Source of the DNA: Serinus canaria | Taxonomy: Eukaryota; Chordata; Aves; Passeriformes; Fringillidae | DNA length: 64,000 nucleotides | Assembly: GCF_022539315.1 (NCBI RefSeq) | Contig: NC_066323.1 | Location: 10,157,219 to 10,221,218 of the forward strand | Reading direction: 5' to 3' | Part shown: positions 38,291 through 53,125 of the stretch, piece after piece | How positions within the stretch are numbered: position 1 is the first letter of the stretch | Layout: each line of letters opens with the position of its first letter | Position numbers and translations under genes: made by a program | Notes under the pieces: generated by a model | Told to the model about the DNA's origin: nothing | What the model saw: only the letters and a program-made list of their open reading frames with translations | Databases searched by the model: none

Positions 38291-40692
38291 GAACTTGAAT
38301 GATGTGTCCAGGACCACAAACACATCCTGCACTGTACAGCTCTGGTTTTCCATGCCCCAATTTTCTCCCTATTTGCATGTCAGCCTGCCAGGATCTTGAG
38401 GTGAAGGAGCTACCTTTCCTTTCTTCCCCTCTTCCAATCACTGATGTTTAGAGAATGGACAGGAATAAGCACGAAGATGTGAAAGCTGAGTGAGGGCTCT
38501 TGGAAAACCCAGGAGGGTGGAAGGTACCATGACAGTGTTCCTTTCCATGTAGTCCTACTGCTTGCTTGTAACCCTGCATAGTTATTTGTCAATTCAACCG
38601 GCTGAAGACAATTATTCTGAAAAGGCTGTAATGTGTTTGAAACGGGGTCTGTAATTTAGATGTGTGTTTCTATCAGATCTGTGTATTATGGAGCTTTGTC
38701 CTTTCTAATGCAGTGATGTTAAAGCACTGCAGTGTCCAGACATAAAAAAATTGGAACTCACTGAAGTAAACAAACCAATAAGTCTTGCTTATTTTTACCA
38801 GTGCCCCTTTGCAGAGCTGCTGGCAAAGCATGCTGCAGTATCTGTGAGTAACAGAGTTGAATCTGTCCTGGAATGGGTGTGTTTGGATTTAGCAGGAATG
38901 GTTCCCTGAGCAGCTTTGAAGAGAGCAAAATCTTGTCTTGCTCACTCTCAGTTCCAGATGCCCTCCTTCTTCAGTCCAGACAGTGATTTGCAAGCCTGAG
39001 TGCCAGGGAGCCCAGCAGGCTCTTGCAGCATGCCACTTGAGCCGTCTCCTTGGTGAAGCCACACTCCAAGGAATTTGCTCTGGCAAAAGCTCAGTCTGTG
39101 AGTCGATCCTCCCTCTAGTGTCTGCCTCTGCTCTTCACTCCAGGACATGATTTGTGTGCATGTGATGTTTGTTTGCAGTGGGGGAAACTGTTTAACTTGC
39201 CATCACGCACATAGAAACCCCGGTGGGCTTGGGAGATTTCTGGTAGGAAAAAAACAAAATAATGTCAATGTAGATGAAGTACAACAAATGGGAATGGTGA
39301 CAGGAGAAAACGTTTCTTGATTTTAGGAGTATGGAGAGTGTTTGGTACTCACATAGGGACAAAGCAAATTGTAAGTCTATTGTTTCATCTCATCTTCATT
39401 GATTACAAAGCTATGGTCCAAGTACAACATTGACAGAAGAGATAAATAATCCACTGGGGTATTTTGGGCAGAAGTAAAACCAGATTATACCTTAACTCTG
39501 GTGCTGTGGCATTTGCTGGGGACAAGATATAATTGTGCACTGGAAGGTAGCAGCCTTCACAAGAGCAGGGAGGTTGATGTGGTCAGTGAAGTCCCGCGGT
39601 GTGTGCCCATCTCTGCAAGGCCTCTGTGGGGGTTAGGCAGGGATGGCACCGTGCAGGTTGGTGAGCATGGAACTCGTGGGGCATCTGGATTGCTGAAAAT
39701 GGGTGATCAGATCTGCTCAGCGTTGTCCCTGCTTTTCCCTGGCTGCTGTTTCCTGGCAAACATTTGCCACAGAAGCACCATGGAGGTTTTCCACACCAAC
39801 CTGATGCTGTAACTGTCAAAGCAGACTTGCCACACATCTCTGAGGCAGTGCAGGAAGTGCAGGCAGTTAGACACTGGTGGCTGTTCTTATGTTACATGCC
39901 CATGTTTCAAAGGTTTTTGCTCTTGTTAAAAATAGAGCTTTATGGAAAGAAATAAACCAAGAATCTTTGTGACCCCTTTGGTGTGAGTTTATAAAGCACA
40001 GATTTGATAGTCTTTAGTCACTATAGGAATGTGCTCCTGCAGATGCTGGCCATCAAAAAAAAAATCTTTGTATTGTTTTTATTTTTATTTTCTTGCTGAA
40101 GTCAGTCTACTAATGTGTTTAATGCTGCTGCTCATTGTATTTGCATCCTTGCTGTTTGACTCTTTAACACTGAGTGGCCTTCCAGATTCACCTGTCGCTT
40201 AATATTTTTTTATTTAGGAGTTTTTTCAACTGCTTCAAAGATGTAAAAAGTAATGGTTATTGTGCCCAAAACCTACAAGTTGCTGCTGACCAAACCCAGA
40301 TACTTTCCCTTGTTTGTGAAGGGAAATACAGCAAGAGGGGGGGAAAAATAACAGTGTTGAAATGTAAATTAATTCTCAGATGTTATCAGGGATTGAGATT
40401 TTAAGTATGAATATTCCATTAGCTTCTGACAAGGTAGTTTTTTGTTTAAGGTCATGTTTGAACCAATACACCATCTTGGCATTCCACCAACAAAGATATC
40501 TGTGTAAATGCAATCTGTGTTCAAGCCAGACAACACTTTTAAAAATTTATTTAATATTTCCTACAGCAAGCCATCTGTGACTGGTCACATTTTAGGAAGC
40601 AAATGAACATCACAGCAATGTTCACCAGTCTCTTTGAGTAACTTCTAGACTTTTTAAATTAAATGTGCTGCCAAATATTTATGTTCTGTTGT

Positions 40693-40724
40693 GAAAAGAA
40701 AAATATTTGAAAAGAAAAATATTT
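40693..40724. repeat. 16-bp tandem duplication
   Basis: The unit GAAAAGAAAAATATTT occurs twice in perfect tandem. It is most simply replication slippage. Confidence 0.92.
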
Positions 40725-43700
40725 GACATCCTAGATTCCCTGGCAGTTTGCAGTCAGTTGCTCCTCTGAGGAGCTGTGCTTTTCTTGTGGGTTCTGCAGG
40801 GCCAAAGGAGGATGTGGGAATCCCTAAAGGTGCCTTTTGGGCTTCTCAGCAGGGAATGGGGTCTGCTGTAGCAGGATGGGACTCTCTGGGGACAGAGAGA
40901 GGTTGAGCCCTGGGTCCTCCCGTGGAGGGTGTGACAGGGCAGGCTGGGGGTCAGGCTGTGCCCAGTGCTGGCACTGGCAGGTAGGAGGGTGGTGGAACAG
41001 GCGCAGGTGGCCATCACAGCATTCCTGCCAACATGCAAAAGGCTCAAGAGTTCTCAGAAAAGCCAAACCACTTATCAGGAAGTCTTCCAGTGCATCTGCC
41101 ACAGGCACTGCAGCCATCACCAAGGCAACCAAGTTGCCAGAATTTAGCAGCAGCAAAACAGAAGGAAAAATTAGTGATGGCCGAAATCATGGCTGCAAAA
41201 GGCCCTGATGGAGCTGAGCTGTGATGTAAATTATATCTAGCATTTAGCAATAATTTTCAGAAAAAGTCTTGGTTTTTTATCCTGTTCCACAGATATATGG
41301 ATCATTCTAAAGTAGCGAAATGCCTTTGTTCAAGGGCTTGGAAATTGTTATCCTCTTACTACATACAGGTACTAATAAACAAGTAAAATGTCTAAAACTG
41401 TCCCGAAATAGTGAATTCTGTTTTGGAAAGACTGAAATGTTCTCTAGAGTCCCTGGTGGCACAGAACCAGTTTTTGCTAAGTACTGATTTGAAATGGTCC
41501 ATATAATTTGCCTGTACTTACCACCTTGGGACTGTTGCAACCAGCAGAAGCCCAGGTGAATCATCAGCCCATAACCTGTCCACATGTGTCTGTCACCTAT
41601 AGGAACAATGCCATACATAGAACGTGCATATTCTTCTATTCTGGAAAGAGGCCCTTGCAACAGAGCAGGGAGAGAAAGTAGTCCTGATTTGCTCTATTAC
41701 CTCTGACAGTTTTACTTTCACTGTGGCATGGCAATAAGATTAAAGTTTTCTAGTAATATCACCTCCATCCAGACCAAAAAAAAAATAAAACCTCTCCTCT
41801 CTGGTACTTAGATTTCAAACTCTTTTTATAGAGCCTCTGCATCTGTTAATAAAGTCCTTAATTCATTTTGAACATTTTATTGTCACTTTGGATAAAAGTT
41901 TAATCAGATAGAATTATTACCCTTCTAATATTCCCTTAACCTTTGCATTTTAGGCTTAGACCATATCATTTAAATTTTAAAATCACTCTTTTATAGACTT
42001 GAATGCCCCCATCTCTTTTTTAGAGGGTACTTTTGCACAGGAATGCTGCAGTCTGTCTTGAGGTCATGTGAAAACTTTAAAGGCTCTAATGCAAGCACTA
42101 CTCACTTTCCACTGAAATGTCTTCCATGCCCTATTAATTACTTTAATGGTGACATAGTGGTTTAAGGGAGTTCTTTATTAGTGCCACTAAATCTTTTTTT
42201 TATTGTTGTTTAAACACTTTTCCTTTCCTTTATGTAGATGTATTTAATCCCTTCTGTCTTTAAAATAAACGAGTGCATAGCCACACAAGGTGCTTGACAT
42301 TTCCATCTTTCCATCTCAGGAGAATGTAGGGAGGACTTTGCTCCCTTGTCCACATCCCACCAGAGACATGCACATCTGTACTGTCTGTCTTCATGTGTTA
42401 GATTGTTGTGGTGGAAGTAATATTTGAAATCTGATCTCTCTCTTTCCAGAAATAATATACAGTGAATTTGCTTTTACTCTTCCAGGAGGTTGAGATTGTA
42501 GAGGTCAGTTTGGATTTTTTGCTGGAAGTGCAGCACTTCCAGTTCAAGAGAGGATTTGCCTATGTTCAAGCCTTTTCCTAGCAAGGAGGACACATTGATT
42601 TGCTCTCCTCAACCAGAACTAAGTAAGAGTATTCTAGTAGTCCATTTTTACTTCAAAGATGTATAGCATTCACTATACTGGGTTATTTATAGAGCAGCCC
42701 TTTTGCTGAACTAGCTAGCTGGTAAAACACTGACATCCATGCCTGCAGCTGGATTTTAGTCTATCAGGTTTCTATTTTTTTAAGGTGAAATCTTTTACAA
42801 AATACCTGTTCTTGATTCATCTTAGTTGCAGATTTTCTTGGTCTGGGAAGGGGAAGCAAGGTGTGAGCACATAAATGACTGAGGAATTGGCTGCTTTTGG
42901 TTTGCTAACCCGCTCTTGACAATGAGACTTAAACTCTTAGAAGTAAGTCATGTAATTCTTTAGTCACTTTAGAAAATGTTATGTCTCCAATAACCATTGA
43001 TGGTTTCACTTTGGGACTCTTCACATTTGAGATCTATAAATAAACTTCACTGGTTTTAAAGAAAATGAGAATGGATTGTTGAAAAACTTGTGAAGAGGTT
43101 TCACCAACAGCAACTAGTTTTTTTCTTTGGTGAAGGAGCAGTGGTTTAGGGCTTGGGGTTGGTTTTTTTTGTTTTCTTTGGGCAAAGTATGAAAGCTTGT
43201 GTTACACTGCAGGGTTTCTCTTGAACTCCTCTGTCCCAGATGATTTCCAGCTCCTAAAAACATCTGTGCCCAGCTGGGTAATAGAGTTTCTGTGCAGCCC
43301 TCCATGACTAATGTATACCTGTACATACACACAGACTTGCAGAGGAGGAATCTGGAAGTCTGAATTCAATCTGAAATGATTTGGGATTTGCCCAGATAAG
43401 GTATTCCTTCCTCTCGTGGACCTTCCCTCAAGTTTGTCCAAATCAGTCTTCAATTATCAGTAATACACTTCACTGTTGAGTGGGCAGAGCCTTTTGCTCA
43501 CAACTGCTACTTGAATTTTGGAAGCAGGCAGTTCACTTATGCACTTATACAGTACTAAAGGGTGCCTTTTGCATTTTCAAACTTTGCTAAATGGCACCCT
43601 TTGCATTTAAGAATAAGTAGCTAATTAAATGGCAAGGCTGAGTGCTTTTTGAGCCATGGGTTAGAGTCACTATCACTTAGATAAGGGACTGGATCCCATA

Positions 43701-44464
43701 AAGCAAATTAGTCTAAGTTGTGGGCCTGCTCCCACTGATCCCAATTTAAATGTTTTCTTTAAAATTAATAGGAGCCGAATCCAATGTATGGTGCCCAAGA
43801 CAGCAGGGCTAATGAAAGACATGAGACGTAGACCCCATCTCCCAAAGTGATCCTCTTGAGCGTGTGAAGAATCTAGACTGGCTTGATCAAAAGAATTTTC
43901 AATTTCTGTTTTTTCAAGTAGAAGTAAGAAAGATTCAATGTAATTTTAGTGGAAATTCCCTAAAATTAACTGAAAAGCACAAACCATACTTTTCCCCCCT
44001 CTAAACTTGTTTCCTTCCCTTTCCCCATGTGGTTACCTTGTTTATTTTTTAAATAAATAATCATATTTTAAAGCAGTATAAATAAATTGCAAAGTGTGCT
44101 CCAATGGGGTAGAAAAATATATTCCATCTGCTGGGGAGTGATTATTAAATAATTCACCAGTGGCAAACCCAGGAGTGGTTATCCATTTTCCTCTCATTCA
44201 TGGGTAATTTTTTCTACATCCCGTAGGAGCTCATTATGTTTTCTTTGTACATAATGTTTAATAATTTTAAAATCTGGCACTAACCCCTCCATCTTACAGA
44301 TTCTTCCATTTTTCCTAAGTATTTTTGCATGTGTACACATGTATGTATTGGCAGAGGAAGATATTTGTTTTCCTTCTTCCTTTTTGGTTTTTTTTTTCAT
44401 GTGGAGAGAATGTGAGAATTTATGTCTGAAGTGAGGTGGGAAGTTGGAGGCAAGTTTCCTCCAA

Positions 44465-44492
44465 CTGTGCAGGGGAGTTTCCTCCTGCACAG
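44465..44492. repeat. Perfect 9-bp hairpin
   Basis: CTGTGCAGG (44465-44473) pairs with CCTGCACAG (44484-44492) around a 10-base purine/T loop. No extended stem is present. Confidence 0.75.
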
Positions 44493-47071
44493 GTGGTGGA
44501 TGGGTCACATCCCTGGTCTTACCCTTGGGTGGCAATCAACAGAAATTCAGGGCTATGGCATTTATATGAACCTCATACTTCAACACTTATAAACAAAGGA
44601 ATAGGAAGCAAGGTGAGGGAGTGGGGCATTTGAAGAACCCTGTCTCCTTTTTCTCAATGTTAGGAAGAATTTATCTTCTAAGGGACCAAGAGTGAGCCCA
44701 ACAAGCCTGGTCTGTGGGTAGGCAGCAAGCTATTACCTGATTGAAAACTGGAGCTATATCCCATCAGTGGAAAAACTGCCACAGATATGTGGAGTGGTGG
44801 GCTTTGAAGCTGACCTTAAGGGAAGAGTTCAGCTTCTGGTAACAGACCCAAAGGCCCCTGTGGGCTTTGATCAGGCAGGGTGGGCAGCTGGGCAGAGGAC
44901 TGGATGGGGTTGGCACATAGCAGGAGGCTGCACGCAGTCAGGAGCTGGCACCTCCAGTGCTGAATCCCATTTCAGAAATGGTCATGTTCCCGTGACTGTG
45001 TGCACTGGGGCTGGAGGTGAGGGACCACCATCCTGTCCTGAATGCCCAGTGCCAGCACCCAAGGAACTGTGGTCAGAGCTGGCCTCTCCCCCAGGCTGGA
45101 GGCAGATGTTTGCAGTTAGAGGACAATCCCTACCTTGGTGCTAAAATGTGTAACTAGCCACAGGAAATTCTTTCCTTAGCTGATGAAGACAGGAAGGTAA
45201 AAAAGTGTCTCTTAATGCTTCTACTGTTTTTCCTAGGGAGTTGAGTGAATCTGGCTCCCCTCAGAGAGGGGAGCAGCAATCCTATTCCCCAGCAGGTAAT
45301 GATCACTGTTGCTCTCTTGCACATGTCTAGATGTCCATACTGTTGGCCAGAGAGGAACAAAACCCTGTCCCTGTGAGGTAGGAGCTGTTTTATTTTTCTC
45401 TCCCTCTTTTTCACATTCCCTGTAGGCATGTGCAGACTCTCGGTTTCAGAGGCTGGGCTCTGTACTAAGCAACAGCAAACAGCTTTTTCTTGGGACGAAG
45501 ACCAGATCCAAACAATTTGGTTTTGACTACAGTTTCCATATGATTCTTCACCTGGAAATTCCTCCTTTTGTTATTCTGGTAATCCCTTCTGAGGGGGGAA
45601 AGGGGAAGTAGTCCAGATGTGAATTAGCAGAACCTTGAATATTTTGCTTGTTTGTGAAGAAAGACTGTTCTTTCCTTTGCACTTCCCAAGCCGATATTCT
45701 GCATATTTCCATCCCATATCTCCATCATAGTCAAAGCCTGAATAACACTTTCCATGACTGGTTTCTCTGCAAAACATGAGTTTTGCTCTGGTCAGTATAA
45801 GAATAGAGTGCTGCAACTACTGAGACTGGTTCTGGCTCTGAGCTCCCTTCTCCATCTCATTTCCTGCTCCAAATGATTGGTAATTTTTACTCCTAGAAAT
45901 GATGCTCCAGGATGGAAGAGCACAGGGAAGCTACTATTCAGGTGAAAGAACAGTGTTAAATGATGAGATTGAATGCAAAGTTCCAGAGCAAATGAACAGT
46001 GTCTTGCTCAGCACTATGGGCATGTGAAAGAAGTTGCACCTTGCAGAGCAAGGGCTGGAGGATAAGCTGGGGTATGCTGGCCAATGTGCCAGCTGCAGGA
46101 AAAGTTGTGTGAACTGGAGGTTTTTGAAGCTGTTCTAATTTAAACCTCAAGAAACTGGTGTGAGAAACCAGCTGTGGACTGGAGTGTTGTTTGATGGATC
46201 TGACAGGAGCTGGGGAGTACAGAATTACTGCCATGCTGGCTCCTCTGTGCCCAAGGCTCATCCTTACATTAGCAATTCTCCAGCTGTACAACACAGGAGT
46301 CACCTGTGTTCTTGCAAACCCAGACTGCTGGCACTTCCATCAGGGATGCTGTGGGATTCTCTGCTGATTGATATCCTTGATATTAACCAGAGCTGAGCAC
46401 TGCTGCTTTAATGGAGTAGGAACAGCAAGCTCAGTTCTCTCGAAACCTGAGCTTAGGCTGTGGATCGAGCTATTTCCAGATGTCCTTTTTTCTTCTTACA
46501 TGCACAAGCTGCCTCTCCCCATGGACCTTGCTGTCTTAAGGTCTCTAGGTCCTGAAGAGAGCAATTTTTGTGTGAATTTCCCGTCCATGGTGATCCAGTT
46601 GCTCTTTTGCACTCTTCAAGCACATTAGGAGAGAAAAAGTGGTTGGCTTAAACAGGCAGAGTAAGTCCAAGCTGGGAAGCTGCCGGGGGCTTCCCCGTGC
46701 CCTGTCCAAGGTGTCCATACATAACCCAAGCACCTTTTCCTGCTGCTGTTTCTGAAATGGCCCTGCTGGCAGCCTAAATTCCCAGAACTCTCTCCATGCT
46801 GACACAGAGCTGGGCACTGATGTGCTCTATAGCCTGTACTGCAGTGTGCCATTAAGAAAACTGTAGTTGCCAAATGTTTCTGTTTTTACATGAAGCTATT
46901 CCACCGAGGTTATCTGATTTTTCTTTGGTGCTGAGAAAAGCAGTTGAATCAGACAAGAGACCTTGTGGGTGGAATACATTATATCCAAAAATCAATCATA
47001 AGGTAAGGAAGGAATAGAATGGAGTTTATTTACAGTCTGTTGACTTTTATAGTTAGCACCATTTATTAGAG

Positions 47072-47090
47072 AAGATGAAGAAGAAGAAGA
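47072..47090. repeat. Short GAA-rich repeat
   Basis: An imperfect GAA trinucleotide run, starting GAAGATGAAGAAG and continuing with GAA units. Confidence 0.75.
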
Positions 47091-50000
47091 AAATTAAGCA
47101 GAGGGCAGGAAAATGTTTCTTTGTGATATTTTTGTGCCTGGCAATGGAAAGAGATGTGTGTACGAGCTGACAATTTATCTTCTGCCCTGAAGAGAAATGA
47201 CTTGTTCTCAGATGGGCATGAAATGAAATAGTGCAGAACACGATAGGAACTTTTCTGAGTAAATGGGTCAATTTCCTGTCATTCTCTCGATAATTGTATG
47301 TAGAGCACACTACGCTCCAAACACTGGCAAATGTGATTTTTTTTTCCCCTCCTGTTATTTTACTCCTCTTGTAAATGGGTGGAAAACATATTCCAGTGCT
47401 GGCACTATTATAATCAGCTTTTGCCAGTGGCTAATAGCAGTCCATTTTCGGTGAATGCTTATTACCTCTAAGCAGTCCAAGACACTACATAATAACCCAG
47501 GGCTGTGTAGACTGGTACTGCTAGGAATGAGATGCATTTATAGGGACTGCATTGCAAATGCCCCGTCACAGCAGGAAATTTGCTTGTCCCTTTATCTTCT
47601 CTTGCCTAATTGCAAAATAAGCCCTGGTGCTCTAGCTGGAGAAGGAGCCTTGTTTGCCTTCCAGAACTTCCTGGTATGGTCAGGGACTTTCTGCCTCACC
47701 ATCCCTTAGCAGGCTGATGCATTTTCCTTCACTTAGAGCAGCCCTCGCTGTTACTGAGGGCACATGGCTTCAGGTCAGACTCACTGAGGACTGAACTGGT
47801 AATTTTATTTTGGATGTGGTTAATTAAAAGTATCAGAAGTGTTGTATCAGGTGTCTAGTGGATGACAATTAGGATCTCTGTGGCAGATTGGGTAAACCTC
47901 ACTGGAATGGGCTAATGCAGTGATGAGCTTCACGAGTGCCTTTGAACCTCAATCTTAGGAAAAGGGAGACAATATTATAGTGTTGGCCCCATGGTGCTGG
48001 ATTCTGGCTGTGGAAATATCTGGATAAATCCCAAATACTTGATTTCAATAAATTTTCTCCCTCTTAACTCTAAGCTAAGCAAGATACAGACTTGTCTAGC
48101 CTACCTAATCATGCACAGTATTATGCTCCTAGTTGGAGGTTATAGGAAGGATAAAAAAACAATCCCAGCCTGATCAGGACTGCAAATACTTGAGCTGTGA
48201 TGTATCACCTGATGGGGTCCCACAGCCCTGTGAGAGCTAAAATCCATCCCTGCCTCTCCAGTGACTTAGGGAGAAAGTTGCCTAAGAATTGGATTTCAGC
48301 TGAAGATCATTGAGAACTTCTGTTTTCACCCCAGTTATCCCCCAAAATGAAAATCTTAAATCACGTGTTTTGAAGACTAGAATCTAAAAGCTTTGAAAGG
48401 AAACCCCTAGAACAGATTTTCTTTTTTTTTTTCCTTCACACTAGTGAAAAGCTGATTCTCAAAAGTGTGACATGATTGGGCATTTCCTATGCAAAATTTT
48501 CTTTTAGGAGCAGAAGTCAGGAGCCTTTCTGGAGCTTTAAACAACATTGTTTTTTCTTACTGGGTGTAACTAGAACTCTTCTGTGAATACAGCCCAGGGT
48601 CAGTGTCCCCTTTCTGTATACAGAGGGCAGGTTTCAGTCCAATACAAGTTGGATTGGGTCACAACTTAAAAAAGGCTATGGAAAAATTTTCAACTCTGAT
48701 TTTCTTTTTTTGTAACTGTTGCTTGTTTTTTTTATTTTATTTTTCCACTAGGGTAGGAGAATGTTAGCTTTTCATAGCTGTCTCTAAGAACAGACAGGTC
48801 TATTTGTCTTGTATGTATACTGTTGATGCAAATGGACTGAAAGTAAGGATACACAGAACAGGTCTTCATCTTCTGCATCTGCTGTCAGGAGAGGAATTCA
48901 TGTAGCAGTCCCACTCTGTGAATCAGCAGTTGCTGAAGTATGCACCCAACTGCAGGATGGAGCTGGCCCCACTTGGCTCACGTGTAAGGCTCCAGACTCC
49001 TCACAAGTCATGAGGAACGGGAAGTAAATGATCTCTGACCTCCATCAGCAGGGAGCATGGAGAAATGTGCATTGTTTATTTCACCTGTCTTTGGAAAAGT
49101 GCAGCCCTGGAGGACTGATTCAGAAGACAGTTATGCTCAGTAATTCTGGAACAGCTCAGCTGCCTGGGATAGGATCAGCCCACTGTAAAAGCCACCAGGG
49201 GAATTGGGTCAGAATTCGGCCGTGCTGCTGCTTCGACCAGAGAATGAGTTCTAATGACTCTTACTTGGAGCAAAATAGGGAAAGATCAAGGGCAGAATTA
49301 GTCATTTTCCCCATGTTACATAACAATATTTTAGCACACATTCTTCTCCCTGAACATTTAAATGCATTGCTTGAATAATCACTGAAGACAATGTGGTAAT
49401 AATATGTTCCTGATGTGTTGGAGGCAAAGCAGTTACTCTGGTTTTACTTTTGCAAAATATATTAAACTATTTAGTTTTAGCTGATGTTTACACACAGGGA
49501 GTGTGGGGGGTTGTTTTGGTTTTTACTTCTATTTCTTTAAGGGAGCACAAGGGGATTGCTGTAAAATGGGTCTGATGCTTGTGGTGGAATTCATCCCAGA
49601 TAACTTCATCTTGCTTCAAGACACGTGCTTGGGCTGACATGCATGTGCCTTGGGAATGATGGTGGAGTGTTATTGGTGCCTCCTAGGGAAGGATATTTTA
49701 ACCAGCCCTACCAACAACTCTTGCAATCACCCCAGTGCTGGTGTCACCTTTGTTCAGTATATTTAAGGCAAGCAGCATCTGAGTACCTAGAAAGTAGGTT
49801 TTCTTCCACCTATAGTTCCCACGTGGCCTGATTGTTTAGTCATGCTCTAATTCACTCTCATTCAGGACTGACTCCACCAGAAAAGGCAGTTCTGACCATT
49901 TTCTCTGATGCAGCCAGAAAGAGAAAGTGGAGTTGCAATATGCCCAGGTGGTTTTAAGCAGTTAGGACATGGGCCCTGGAGATGAGTGAACCCAACCTCT

Positions 50001-53000
50001 GAAACTGCCTCAGCTGGAGGACAAAACCAAAACTGCCCTTTCTTAGATGTAGGGGAGATGTGACAGAAAAGACTGCTTCAGAAGAGCTCTTGTTGCAGCT
50101 CCAGCTGAAGCCAGCATGCAGAAAATACCCTGAGATGTGCCAGAGAGGGTCAAGGCAGGGATGGAAGTGTTCATTGGGATTATGTGGGTCAGGACTGCAC
50201 TTGTCTTCCCACCACAGTCTCCCAACCTGCTCCATCTTCCCACTTGGAATAACACAAGGCTAATACAGATGACTGCAAAAAGGAGGTGGAAAAGGGCCTT
50301 AATCCAGGGGAGCTGTGCAGTGGGCACCGTGATGGGCATGGCAGTGCTGGAATGGGTGAGCTGGATGGACTACAATGCTGCCTGTGAGCAAAAAGGTGGG
50401 TTAGGAAGGCATGGTGTGATTTCTTCAGCTGGCTGGGTTCCTATTGTCAGAAATGGGTTTCACTGGGCTTGAAACTTGGATTAAAAAACATGTCTCTATT
50501 AGCTCCAGACAGAGATGCGTCCTGGAATCTTGGAAACTGTTTCATTGCTGTCTTTGGGAGGAAATTTTGGCTTTCCAAGTTACAACATGACTGATATGTT
50601 CTATTTGGTTTTTTTAGAATTTTTTTATACTCCCATGACTCAAATCCTTTTGAATTTTTCCTTCAAACCATGTGTTTGTATGCTCTGACTAGCATAGCAT
50701 TGCATTGGATATTCTGGCATCGGGCAGTAGAGGATGGAGGAGTCTTTTTCCACTGCTACTCCAGTGGTCTTCAGCTCAGTGATGCAAAGGACAACTTTTA
50801 GCACAATCCACCAAACTCAGTTAGACTGACACTTCCCAGGGGGAGCAGGCTCAGGGGTTTTGATCTCCCAAGACGAGCACTGCTGAATAGATGCACTACA
50901 AAGAGAGGCACAAGCCTTACCTCATACTGTGACAACTCTTTCTGGCCTAAAATGTGCCACCTCTTCCTCTGCCTGAGTTTTGCTGCTTTTATGTGCTTAA
51001 ATAGGGTCTGTCCTTTAATGACATATTTTTGGAGAGGTCTTCTTCACCCACCCTTGGGTCCTCTGCACTGTTCACAGACTGCAGCTGTAGGATATTCACC
51101 CAGTCTTGTGTCCCTGCACTGCAGGGTGCAGGGGGTTGGTTTAGGGCATCTCTTATTTGCACAGGTTAATATTTGCTGGGCCAGAACAAGACAGGCAGAG
51201 GAATTGATGCCATTACTGTGAGATCAAATTGTTTGCTGGAGAGAGAGAGAAGGAGATCAGCCCTCCAGGCATGTTCAAAGAACACACTGCAGATCCAGCT
51301 CTGCAAACAAGATGTACAAGGACATGTCCCATTTGTGAATTGCCACCAGCCCTGAGTCTCCAGCCAGCATTGAACAGTCACCACATAAATGATTGTGTGA
51401 GTGCCTGGTGATGATAAATGGAGTCATCTCAGGGACTTTATTGAAAACCTACATGTTTTCCCTTCCTGCCATCTGCACCAGCTCCCCAGGGGCCCTGAGA
51501 GCTGAGTCTGCAAGCTCATTTGCCCCGTTATGTGCTGCTTGGGCAATTGGGAAGGCCTGGCAAAGCTCTCCAGGACATCTTTCCCATGTAAGGAACATTG
51601 TCACCACTGCCAGGGTGCCACCATGGGAACACAAGCACATCTCCTGATGCCTGAGAAAGCACAGGAGTCCACCTTGCTCTCTGGGAGCTGCATTGCTTGA
51701 AGGGCTAAATAGGGGTAAAAACTTTTTTTGGGTTACTGATATCAGCTGACCTGGCTCTGATGCCCTTGTGTAAGCATTTTCACATCTATTTGCTTTAACA
51801 TGTCAAATAGCTGATGGTTTTCAAGGTTTCCCTAGCTCCTTCCTCCCTCCTCTTTTCTACTGTCTCTATAAAATAATACTGCTATAATCCAGTTTGACTC
51901 AGCAGGATCCCTTTCATGCTAGCTAATCCCCATATATAGGCATCAGTTCAGGGAGGTGCACCAGAACACTGCAATATTTTCCCTAACATTTTGTTTAACC
52001 AGGATGACATTATTCAGACAAATTAATTCCTCCAAGACGTAAACTTGTTCTGACTGAGTGCTGCAGCAGCCTCCCTGAGAGCAACAAACCATGATCTGAC
52101 ATCTTAACAGCTCTCCACACAGTCAGGGGGAGTCTTACATAAAAGAGCTTCAGCTGTGCATATCTGCAAGGTGCAGCTGCCCCTTTCTGCAGTAGATTTC
52201 TCTTTCAGCAGGTTTTGGTAAAAAAAAAGTATTTTTTTTAGGAAGTTAATTGGATCTAAAGCACAAGTAATTTTGGAAAATATCCTGCCGTATAAAAACA
52301 TACAGTAGAGATTACCCTACCCTCTGAAATCCTTGCCAAAGGTTTTAAAAACGGGGTTCTACTGTTGTCACTCTCCTTCCATTCTGAATTGAGTTCATCT
52401 TGCATGTCTGAGCTAACATGTTGCTAGATGGGATTTAGAAAGCTCAGGGTTATGTGTGGGTGATGTGTCAGCTGTGTGTGCCAAATGGCAGCACCTGTTG
52501 GAAAGGAAGAGGAAAATGTAAAGAGTCCTTCACAAGTCTGCCAAGAAAAGGAATTCTTGGTCTGCCTCATGGAGAAGGGGTCCTGGTGTGAGAAATGACC
52601 CTTATAATGCTGCTTTTACCCCATATAGGATATAGATGGGCAGGTGAGCTACCCTGTGCCCCTCTGTGACACCAGGTATTTGGGGTGGCATGGCCAGGCT
52701 GCTGGAGCTGTGTTCAGCACTGGGTTTTCTGTCCACACTCCCCCAAGATGTTTTCCTGGCACTTCAGTTACCTCTTGTACTCTAATGTCAGGGTCTGGGA
52801 GCCAACTGGGAAATAATGCCTTTTTCTTCCTCTTGCATGGCATTCCTTCCCCTTGGGTGCTTCCTTAGCTCCTAGATCCAGAATCCAGAATTGAGGCTGT
52901 CTTGCTGGCCTCAGATGTGCCAAAACAGCTGAGGGTACCCTAAAGGAGGATGAAGGAAAGAAGAAATCTGATTAACTTAAAGTAGCAGAGCCTGAGCTAT

Positions 53001-53011
53001 TTGAACACAGT

Positions 53012-53125
53012 TCTGGGTCCAAATCTCACAGCTCTGGCTTCTCTTCTGAATTCTTCCTTGCCTTATGTCTATTTTTCACTCTGCTTGAGTTGCTTCACTG
53101 TGCCTTAGTGATACATTCCTGAGAG
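53012..53125 (+). repeat. Possible MIR-like remnant
   Basis: A 'ctgggtccaaatctcacagc' block followed about 70 bases later by 'gagttgcttcactgtgcctt' resembles the MIR forward order ('gggttcaaatcccggc' and 'gttacttaacctctgtgcctcag'). The spacing is longer than in the consensus and the similarity is weak. Confidence 0.3.

Noticed and set aside
47925..47990. MIR-like words near 'tttgaacctcaatcttagg'
   Set aside because: The match is under 50 bases and too diverged to separate from chance.
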